From assembly GCA_900546745.1 (NCBI GenBank), contig URDT01000026.1, positions 1 to 17,972 on the forward strand: a DNA stretch of 17,972 nucleotides. Direction: 5' to 3'. Numbering within the stretch: position 1 is the first letter of the stretch; every line of letters begins with the position of its first letter. Source of the stretch: an uncultured Mycoplasmatota bacterium (GTDB lineage Bacteria > Bacillota_I > Bacilli_A > RF39 > UBA660). This document shows, in pieces, positions 1 through 5,269 of the stretch. A program made the translations under genes and the position numbers. The notes beneath the pieces were generated by a model, which made no database searches, had not been told where the DNA came from, and worked only from the letters and a program-made list of their open reading frames with translations.

Positions 1-90
1 GAATCATTAAAAATGGAAAAGAAAGAAATTTTAAAAGGCTTTATGATTTCCAATAGTGAAAAAGAAGAATTAAAAGAAATGCTTTTTTAA
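1..90 (+). CDS. C-terminal end of an unidentified protein (partial)
   Basis: An open frame enters from the left edge and stops at TAA 88-90, giving 29 residues that are rich in Lys and Glu and end in KEEMLF-like helical sequence (ELKEMLF). It is followed at once by a terminator-like hairpin, which supports a true gene end. The fragment is too short to assign a family. If the integrase downstream marks the end of a mobile element, this gene would belong to the element's cargo. Confidence 0.5.
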   Translation, partial: ESLKMEKKEILKGFMISNSEKEELKEMLF

Positions 91-107
91 TAAAAGTATT
101 TTTTTTT
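77..107 (+). terminator. A+T-rich intrinsic terminator after the partial gene
   Basis: The stem pairs 77-86 (AAATGCTTTT) with 92-101 (AAAAGTATTT), with one G-U pair and a 5-base loop, and runs into a tract of nine T (99-107). It overlaps the last codons and the stop of the partial gene. The stem has almost no G-C pairs, so efficiency is uncertain. Confidence 0.5.
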
Positions 108-151
108 ATGAAAAAATATGTTATTTTAGAAAAAAGGAGTGATGTTTAGAT

Positions 152-179
152 TTGACAAAATTAGAAAACAATATATAAT
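152..179 (+). promoter_or_regulatory. Promoter of the integrase gene
   Basis: TTGACA (152-157), a 16-base spacer and TATAAT (174-179) form a near-consensus sigma-A promoter about 27 bases before the integrase start. The predicted leader contains a small hairpin (CCCT 185-188 with AGGG 192-195, 3-base loop) that covers part of the Shine-Dalgarno AGGGGAG (192-198) and could lower translation. Confidence 0.7.
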
Positions 180-206
180 ACATGCCCTGTAAGGGGAGAA
201 ATTATT

Positions 207-1076
207 ATGAATGTATCATTTGATGACGCATTAGAAGAATATTTGACTTATGTTAAATTAAAAAGAAAGGGTAATACCTACGAAACAATAGAAAGAAGAA
301 TAAAAAAACATATCCAACCGTTTTTTAAAAATAAATCTATTGATAAAATAGGTACTAAAGATTATTTGAAGTGGCAGCAAGAAATTGATAAATTAAATTT
401 TAAATTTAATTATAAGAGTTGTTTACATTATACTTTTAGTAGTTTCTTTGAATTTTGTAATAAATTTTATGATATTGATAATATTGTTCAAAAAGTTGGA
501 AATTTTAAAAATGAAGAAATAGAACAATTAGGAAATTATTGGACAATAGACGAATTTAAAAAATTTATTAGTGTAATAGATAATAAAAAAGAAAAAATTA
601 TGTTTAAATTACTATTTTTGACAGGTTTAAGAAAAGGTGAGTTATTAGGGCTAACTTGGGATGACATTGATTTTAATAATAATTTGATAACAGTCAATAA
701 AACAATTACAAGAAAACACGAATTACATACACCAAAAACTAAAACTAGTAATAGAATTATTTGTATTTCAAAAGAATTAGCTGAAGAATTAAGTGAAATA
801 TCTAAAAATAAAACAGGTTTTATTTTTAATATTAGTTTTAGTCAATTGAAAAGAAAAAAAGACTATTATTGTAAAATAGCCGAAGTAAAACAAATTAAAA
901 TACATGAGTTTAGACATAGTCATGCTATATTGTTGTATCAAAATAGTGTTCCAATTGATGAAATATCTTCACGATTAGGACATTCTAAAATATCAATAAC
1001 TACTGATATTTATTTAAAATATATGCCAAGAAACGAAAAAAGAGTATCTAATTTCTTAAATACTCTCATTGTTTAA
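207..1076 (+). CDS. Tyrosine recombinase / phage-type integrase
   Basis: This 289-residue protein is a site-specific tyrosine recombinase, which cuts and joins DNA at attachment sites through a covalent 3'-phosphotyrosine link. Residues about 5-95 look like the helical core-binding (SAM-like) domain and about 110-285 are the catalytic domain. All expected catalytic positions are visible: Arg142 in TGLRKGELLGLTW, a Lys in TPKTKTSNR (about 177-179), His233 and Arg236 in HEFRHSH, His259 in GHSKIS and the nucleophile Tyr269 in TDIYLKY. The ATG is preceded by AGGGGAG. The gene points at the 3' end of tRNA-Gly 80 bases downstream, the usual arrangement at the edge of an integrated element. The size fits integrases of conjugative elements and phages. 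There is no long separate arm-binding domain. It appears intact; whether it is active and which element it moves cannot be seen here. Confidence 0.93.
   Translation: MNVSFDDALEEYLTYVKLKRKGNTYETIERRIKKHIQPFFKNKSIDKIGTKDYLKWQQEIDKLNFKFNYKSCLHYTFSSFFEFCNKFYDIDNIVQKVGNFKNEEIEQLGNYWTIDEFKKFISVIDNKKEKIMFKLLFLTGLRKGELLGLTWDDIDFNNNLITVNKTITRKHELHTPKTKTSNRIICISKELAEELSEISKNKTGFIFNISFSQLKRKKDYYCKIAEVKQIKIHEFRHSHAILLYQNSVPIDEISSRLGHSKISITTDIYLKYMPRNEKRVSNFLNTLIV
303..329 (+). repeat. 27-bp imperfect direct repeat, copy 1 (inside integrase gene)
   Basis: Positions 303-329 match 1075-1101 in 26 of 27 bases; the only difference is base 311 (T) versus 1083 (C). The longest exact block is ATCCAACCGTTTTTTAAA (18 bp). 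This copy lies in the 5' part of the integrase coding sequence (residues about 33-41, KHIQPFFK). Confidence 0.85.
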
Positions 1077-1101
1077 AAAACACATCCAACCGTTTTTTAA
1101 A
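1075..1101 (+). repeat. 27-bp imperfect direct repeat, copy 2 (at integrase stop)
   Basis: This is the second copy of the repeat at 303-329. It begins in the stop codon of the integrase gene and ends 56 bases before the 3' end of the tRNA-Gly gene. It could be an arm-type integrase site or a remnant of a second integrase copy. Confidence 0.85.
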
Positions 1102-1121
1102 TATATTTATTAAAATACCTT

Positions 1122-1140
1122 CTATTTTAGCTTAAAATAG
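1122..1140. other. Perfect A+T-rich hairpin between integrase and tRNA-Gly
   Basis: CTATTTTA (1122-1129) and TAAAATAG (1133-1140) pair perfectly around a 3-base loop. Outside them ATACC and GGTAT continue the symmetry with a bulge. It sits between two convergent genes and could be a weak bidirectional terminator, although neither side has a long T tract, or a protein-binding site at the element end. Confidence 0.5.
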
Positions 1141-1157
1141 GTATATTTTAAACAAAA

Positions 1158-1231
1158 TGGAGCGGATGAGGAGAATCGAACTCCCGTCAGGAGCTTGGAA
1201 GGCTCTTATTCTACCATTAAACTACATCCGC
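1158..1231 (-). tRNA. tRNA-Gly (anticodon UCC), CCA encoded
   Basis: On the minus strand the acceptor stem GCGGATG pairs perfectly with CATCCGC, followed by discriminator T and an encoded CCA. The D-arm TAGTTTAATGGTAGA, the anticodon loop CTTCCAA between GAGC and GCTC, and the T-arm GGGAG-TTCGATT-CTCC are all clear, so the anticodon is TCC. Its 3' end faces the integrase gene, and such 3' ends are common attachment cores for tyrosine recombinases. No structural defect is visible. Confidence 0.96.
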
Positions 1232-1249
1232 ATCAAGTAGGCAATATTA

Positions 1250-1277
1250 ATTATACTAGATTTTACATAATTGTCAA
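1250..1277 (-). promoter_or_regulatory. Promoter of tRNA-Gly
   Basis: Read on the minus strand, TTGACA (1277-1272), a 16-base spacer and TATAAT (1255-1250) give a consensus promoter whose start point would lie about 12 bases before the mature tRNA 5' end. Confidence 0.8.
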
Positions 1278-1353
1278 TACCTATTAAAAATAAAATTAAA
1301 AAAATTTCAAATTATGATGAAAAGACTAGAAAATGTAAACTCATGATTCTTCA

Positions 1354-1382
1354 TTGAAAAAAATAGAATATTATAGTATAAT
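1354..1382 (+). promoter_or_regulatory. Promoter of the membrane-sensor operon
   Basis: TTGAAA (1354-1359), a 17-base spacer and TATAAT (1377-1382) lie 28 bases before the first ATG of the operon. The rest of the 1232-1409 gap holds only this promoter and the divergent tRNA promoter. Confidence 0.75.
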
Positions 1383-1409
1383 CAAAATATATGAGAATGG
1401 AGTGAGTAT

Positions 1410-1850
1410 ATGGACTTTGTTAAAAAAAATAAAAAAGCAGTTATTATTGGAACGATTGTTGTAGTATTTGTAATTGCTTTATTTTTATTTCTAAGATTAT
1501 TCTTAGTAGATGTTAATAAAGATGAATATGGAAATCGACTTGATGGAATTGATAAAGTAGAAATATCAAAAACCACTGTTTCAAAATTAAAAGAAGAAAT
1601 GGCAGCTTTATCTGAAGTAGATAACATTGATTATCGTTTACAAGGAAGATTAATTTATATTTCTTTAAAAATGGCATCTGGTGTTTCTAAAGATACAGCA
1701 AAAGAGATTGCTACAAAAACTTTAGATTATTTTACAGAAGATGAAAAGAAATACTATGATATTCAAATTATTATAACAACATCTGATGAAAATGCTGAAT
1801 ATCCAATTATAGGATATAAACATAAAACATCAACAGAATTTGTATGGTAG
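1410..1850 (+). CDS. Small membrane-anchored protein of unknown function
   Basis: This 146-residue protein has a basic N-terminus (KKNKK), one strongly hydrophobic segment at about residues 11-32 and a soluble domain of about 110 residues that should lie outside the membrane. That domain alternates Lys/Glu-rich helices with short beta-like stretches (RLIYISL, YDIQIII). I do not recognise the family. The ATG follows GGAGTGAG (1399-1406). It is first in a two-gene operon; the next gene starts 7 bases after its stop and its Shine-Dalgarno (AGGTGA) touches this stop. The tight linkage to a membrane sensor suggests a role in the same envelope process, possibly as a partner of the sensor's extracellular part, but this is inference from position only. 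Confidence 0.8.
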   Translation: MDFVKKNKKAVIIGTIVVVFVIALFLFLRLFLVDVNKDEYGNRLDGIDKVEISKTTVSKLKEEMAALSEVDNIDYRLQGRLIYISLKMASGVSKDTAKEIATKTLDYFTEDEKKYYDIQIIITTSDENAEYPIIGYKHKTSTEFVW

Positions 1851-1857
1851 GTGAAAC

Positions 1858-3891
1858 ATGAAACGAAAAATATTAATTATTCTTATTTCATTACTTGTTA
1901 TAACTGGAATTGGTGGAGGAACATACTATTATTTTAATAAACAAGATAAGAATTCCCTTACTATTTTAGAAAAACAATGGATAGAAGATAATAAAAATAG
2001 TATGATTGATTTATCAATCCCAAATAACATTCCTTTATTTAGCTATGAAGGAACTGGAATTATTTATGATTTCTTAACTCAAATTGAAAAAGATATTGAA
2101 TTAGATTTTAATAAAATTCCATATTTAGATTCTGAACCAAATTCAGAGTATGCCATTAAATTGGTAGATGAACCATCAAAAAATTCAATTGTTCTTTACC
2201 AAGATACCTATGCCTTAGTGACTAGAAATGGAATTAAATACGCTGATGTTTCAGAAATGAAAGATATGAAAATCGGAGTTTTAAAAGATCAAATGGATAC
2301 AGTTTCCTATTATTTAAATTCAGATGAATTATCCTTTACATCTTACGATAGCTTTAGTGATTTAACAACTGACTTTTTAGGAGAAAATAGTAAATTAGAT
2401 GGAATTGTGATTCCTAAAACTATTTGTATGGATACAATCTTAGAAAATGATTTGACGATTTCTTATAATATTTCAGAAATGACTAAAAGTTTAGTAATTG
2501 AATTAGGTAATGTCAAAAGATTGAACTCAATTTTGAAAAAATATTATAAAAAATGGGAAACAGAGTATTATCAAGAAAGTTATAATAAATATTTCTCAGA
2601 TAGTTTTTATAACCTTAAAAACATTGATGATGATACAAAAGTTAACTTTAAAAGTAAACGTTATAAATATGGATTTGTCGCAAATGCTCCATATGATCAA
2701 TTAATCGATCATCGATTAGTAGGAGTAAATAGTTTGATTATTCAACAATTTGTAAAACTAACAGAAATCGAAGTCTCTTATGATGAATATAAAAGTAACG
2801 CTGATTTAATGAAGAGCTTTAATGAAAATAAATTGGATTTCTTCTTTAATACTAGTTCAACATCAAAATTTGATATGGATACTTCAAAAACAGTATCTAT
2901 TACAAATGAACAAGTCGTAATTCTAGAACCTGTTACTTCTGATTTCATTGTCAATAACCTTTCATCATTAAAAAATGAAACAGTATTAACAATTCATAAT
3001 ACCCAAATAAACGATTATTTGGAAAAAAGAGAAATCACTACAAAAAAATATAACAATATAAAATTATTATTAAATGATCTAAAGGAAAATAGTATTATTG
3101 CAATGGATTTAGATAGTTATAATATTTATAAAAATGATTACTTAAAAGATTATAAAATTGTAAATATCTTCCAATTAAATAGTGATTATACTTATGTTTC
3201 TCGAGATATTAAAGACAATAAATTATTCAATTCTTATTTTAATTTTTACTTACAATTTGTAAATGAAAAAGATTTCTTTAATCAAGTAAATTATAAAACT
3301 TTTGAAGAAGCAGAAAAATTAGCTTTCTTAAAACCTCTTGTTTATTCTATATTCGCAATTGTTGGTTTAGTTATTATTACTTTAGTAATTCATAAAATAA
3401 AATCTAAAAACAAAGATAATACAGGAATTAGTAAAGAAAGTAAAATGAAATATATTGATATGTTGACATCTTTAAAGAATAGAAACTATTTAAATGATAA
3501 TATTGAAAAATGGGATGATGCTGAAATCTATCCTCAAACAATTATTATTGTTGATTTAAATAATATCGCTTACATTAATGATAATTATGGTCATAATGAA
3601 GGGGACAATATCATTAAAGATGCTGCTAATATTTTAATAAAAACACAACTTGCTAATACAGAAATTATTCGTACAAATGGAAATGAGTTCTTGATTTATT
3701 TAGTAGAATATGATGAAAAACAAATTGTATCTTATATTAGAAAATTAAATAAAGAATTTAAAGAATTAGAACATGGTTTTGGAGCTGCAATTGGTTATAG
3801 TATGATTAATGATGGCTTAAAAACTGTAGATGACGCAATTAATGAAGCAACTCTTGATATGAGAGCAAATAAAGAAGAAGCACACGAATAG
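1858..3891 (+). CDS. Membrane sensor with two solute-binding-like domains and a degenerate GGDEF domain
   Basis: The 677-residue protein has an N-terminal signal anchor (about 4-26), two extracellular regions resembling bacterial family 3 solute-binding domains (about 40-235 and 269-480), a transmembrane segment (about 495-514) and a cytoplasmic GGDEF-family domain (about 530-675). The GGDEF domain keeps Asp566 in VDLNN and the INDNYGHNEGD block, but the signature reads NGNEF (607-611) instead of GGDEF or GGEEF. The acidic metal ligand at position 3 is therefore Asn609, and no RxxD inhibitory site precedes it. Family knowledge says this should abolish diguanylate cyclase activity; a role as a nucleotide-binding or protein-docking receptor is inferred. 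The first solute-binding region begins LEKQWIEDN, like the start of such sensor domains. Start chosen at ATG 1858 with AGGTGA just upstream. Confidence 0.82.
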   Translation: MKRKILIILISLLVITGIGGGTYYYFNKQDKNSLTILEKQWIEDNKNSMIDLSIPNNIPLFSYEGTGIIYDFLTQIEKDIELDFNKIPYLDSEPNSEYAIKLVDEPSKNSIVLYQDTYALVTRNGIKYADVSEMKDMKIGVLKDQMDTVSYYLNSDELSFTSYDSFSDLTTDFLGENSKLDGIVIPKTICMDTILENDLTISYNISEMTKSLVIELGNVKRLNSILKKYYKKWETEYYQESYNKYFSDSFYNLKNIDDDTKVNFKSKRYKYGFVANAPYDQLIDHRLVGVNSLIIQQFVKLTEIEVSYDEYKSNADLMKSFNENKLDFFFNTSSTSKFDMDTSKTVSITNEQVVILEPVTSDFIVNNLSSLKNETVLTIHNTQINDYLEKREITTKKYNNIKLLLNDLKENSIIAMDLDSYNIYKNDYLKDYKIVNIFQLNSDYTYVSRDIKDNKLFNSYFNFYLQFVNEKDFFNQVNYKTFEEAEKLAFLKPLVYSIFAIVGLVIITLVIHKIKSKNKDNTGISKESKMKYIDMLTSLKNRNYLNDNIEKWDDAEIYPQTIIIVDLNNIAYINDNYGHNEGDNIIKDAANILIKTQLANTEIIRTNGNEFLIYLVEYDEKQIVSYIRKLNKEFKELEHGFGAAIGYSMINDGLKTVDDAINEATLDMRANKEEAHE

Positions 3892-3902
3892 TGCTTCTTT
3901 TT
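3872..3902 (+). terminator. Intrinsic terminator overlapping the end of the GGDEF-like gene
   Basis: AAGAAGCAC (3875-3883) pairs perfectly with GTGCTTCTT (3891-3899) around a 7-base loop, followed by T to 3902. The left arm encodes the last residues and the stop codon TAG (3889-3891) lies in the loop and first stem base, so coding and termination share sequence. Confidence 0.85.
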
Positions 3903-3911
3903 AAATATTTA

Positions 3912-3920
3912 TGATATAAT
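3912..3920 (+). promoter_or_regulatory. Extended -10 promoter of the YihY-family gene
   Basis: TGATATAAT gives an extended -10 (TG-n-TATAAT). No good -35 is seen at the right distance, where the upstream terminator lies. The start point would fall near 3927, almost at the Shine-Dalgarno AGGTGA (3927-3932), so the leader would be about 10 bases. Confidence 0.5.
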
Positions 3921-3936
3921 AAAAATAGGTGAAAAT

Positions 3937-4785
3937 ATGAAAGATATAAAAGAACGACTTTTTAAAAATAAAACAATTAAAAATTTCTATGATTTAATTT
4001 TAATCCCTGAGATTCGTGTTTTACCAGGATCTTTGGCTTTTTCATTAGTAATGTCTATTATTCCTATTGTGACTTTAGTTGCAGCAATATGTTCTAAAAT
4101 ATCCCTTTCTACAACTGATTTGACTAATTTTTTTGGCCCAATATTGCCATCTGGAGTAGAGGAAATACTACTTTCTGTATTTTCAGGTGTGGATGCTAGT
4201 AAAGTAAGTCTTTGGTTTATTATCTTAGGATTTGTTCTTGCTTCTAATGGAGCTCATGCTATTATATTATCTTCTAATACACTTTATAAAGTTCCTAATA
4301 AAAGTTATTTAACAAGGAGAGTAAAAGCTTTATTTTTGACTATTATATTAATGAGCTTGTTTCTATTTATCTTAGTTGTTTTAGCTTTTGGTAATATTAT
4401 TTTGGAGTTTATCTTAGAATTAAAAGTATTCTCTAGTATTTCTAAAATGGTATATAATTTCTTTATTATTTTAAAATGGCCAATTGCTATTGTTATTATC
4501 TTTTATTTAATAAAAGTATTATATACAATGTCTCCTGATAGAAGAATTCCTAGCAAATATGTGAATAAAGGAGCTTTATTTTCTACAGTAGGTTTAATAT
4601 TATCTACCGCTATTTATTCTTATTATGCTAATAATATAGCAAATTATAGCTATATGTATGGTAATTTAGCAAATGTAATTGTATTAATGATACTAGTTTA
4701 TGTAATTTCTTATATTTTAGTTTTAGGAATTGCGATTAATGCTAATATTTACCACTTAGATGTAGAGAATAATGGATTAAAATAA
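3937..4785 (+). CDS. YihY/BrkB-family integral membrane protein
   Basis: The 282-residue sequence is dominated by hydrophobic segments, about six in all (near residues 28-50, 92-108, 128-155, 170-195, 210-232, 245-272). Its N-terminal block PGSLAFSLVMSIIPIV corresponds to the conserved opening of the YihY/BrkB (UPF0761) family, and NGAHAIILSSNTLY corresponds to the family's second conserved block. The family was once misnamed RNase BN; its transport or envelope function is unsettled. Length is normal for the family. ATG 3937 is preceded by AGGTGA. The gene stands alone, insulated by terminators on both sides. Confidence 0.87.
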   Translation: MKDIKERLFKNKTIKNFYDLILIPEIRVLPGSLAFSLVMSIIPIVTLVAAICSKISLSTTDLTNFFGPILPSGVEEILLSVFSGVDASKVSLWFIILGFVLASNGAHAIILSSNTLYKVPNKSYLTRRVKALFLTIILMSLFLFILVVLAFGNIILEFILELKVFSSISKMVYNFFIILKWPIAIVIIFYLIKVLYTMSPDRRIPSKYVNKGALFSTVGLILSTAIYSYYANNIANYSYMYGNLANVIVLMILVYVISYILVLGIAINANIYHLDVENNGLK

Positions 4786-4796
4786 GGATATAATAT

Positions 4797-4923
4797 GAAA
4801 GAATATATATAGTCAAGTATATATTCCATACAGACTACAGAAGTAACTCAATCTAGTTTTATAGAAACTAACGAGTATTTTATTGACAATTCTATGACAA
4901 AAAGGCTTTTTAAGCCTTTTTTT
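4797..4923 (+). other. Structured non-coding stretch (3' UTR or possible small RNA)
   Basis: Three hairpins follow one another in the gap after the YihY-family gene: GAATATATA (4801-4809) with TATATATTC (4818-4826); ACTC (4846-4849) plus TAGTTT (4854-4859) with AAACTA (4865-4870) plus GAGT (4873-4876); and the terminator at 4899-4923. A TATAAT (4789-4794) lies just upstream but no matching -35 is visible. It may be only a long 3' UTR; an independent RNA is possible but unproven. Confidence 0.35.
4899..4923. terminator. Bidirectional intrinsic terminator between YihY-family gene and rpmB
   Basis: AAAAAGGCTT (4899-4908) pairs with AAGCCTTTTT (4912-4921) around a TTT loop. The stem is flanked by A on the left and T on the right, so it can serve both the plus-strand gene and rpmB on the minus strand. 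Confidence 0.88.
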
Positions 4924-4951
4924 GAATAAAAAAAGTAAGAAATAATTCTTA

Positions 4952-5146
4952 CTAAGCAGCAATATTTTCTTTTGCTGAAGTTGTTTTTCTAAACGTTCTT
5001 AATTCTCTTGCACTCATTATTACCTTTGATCCATCTTCTAAAGTAAATGATTGTAAATTAGGCTTTTGAGCATGTCTAGTAGCTCTTAAAGAGTGTGATC
5101 TTCTATTTCCGAATAAAGGTTTTTTTGTTGATATTTTTTTAGCCAT
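4952..5146 (-). CDS. rpmB: 50S ribosomal protein L28
   Basis: The 64-residue basic protein matches L28 throughout: it begins MAKK, has KKPLFGNRRSHS (canonical GKKP..GN..SH), then KPNLQ, and ends with the SARELRTFRK block that corresponds to SARALRTIDK. L28 is a small protein of the large ribosomal subunit. The cysteine found near the N-terminus of zinc-binding forms is absent, so this is a zinc-independent form. Length is typical. Translation starts after a perfect AAGGAGG on the minus strand (5159-5153 region), and transcription from a good promoter at 5186-5214. The gene is monocistronic and divergent from dnaE. Confidence 0.93.
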   Translation of the reverse strand: MAKKISTKKPLFGNRRSHSLRATRHAQKPNLQSFTLEDGSKVIMSARELRTFRKTTSAKENIAA

Positions 5147-5185
5147 TTTCGTTTCCTCCTTTATAACATTTGTTCTTGCTTTTAC

Positions 5186-5214
5186 ATTCTACTACAAATT
5201 AATAAATAAGTCAA
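5186..5214 (-). promoter_or_regulatory. rpmB: Promoter of rpmB
   Basis: On the minus strand TTGACT (5214-5209), a 17-base spacer and TAGAAT (5191-5186). The -35 box is only 6 bases from the -35 box of the dnaE promoter on the other strand. Confidence 0.75.
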
Positions 5215-5220
5215 ATAATA

Positions 5221-5249
5221 TTAACAAAATATTTTTTTTATAGTAAAAT
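5221..5249 (+). promoter_or_regulatory. dnaE: Promoter of dnaE
   Basis: TTAACA (5221-5226), a 17-base spacer and TAAAAT (5244-5249), followed by AAGGAG (5256-5261) and the ATG at 5270. It is back-to-back with the rpmB promoter. Confidence 0.65.
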
Positions 5250-5269
5250 TGATTTAAGGAGATGAGCAA

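Noticed and set aside
108..192. Two tiny open frames (108-149, 13 residues; 142-192, 16 residues) before the integrase, possible leader peptide or excisionase remnant
   Set aside because: The AGGAG site is only about 2 bases from the second ATG, both are very short, and the second overlaps the int promoter. Nothing resembles an excisionase.
1382..1627. 81-residue open frame on the minus strand
   Set aside because: Antisense to the small membrane protein, with no ribosome site; a shadow of the plus-strand gene.
4796..4813. Five-residue open frame after the YihY-family gene
   Set aside because: Too short, and lies in a hairpin; taken as part of the non-coding stretch.
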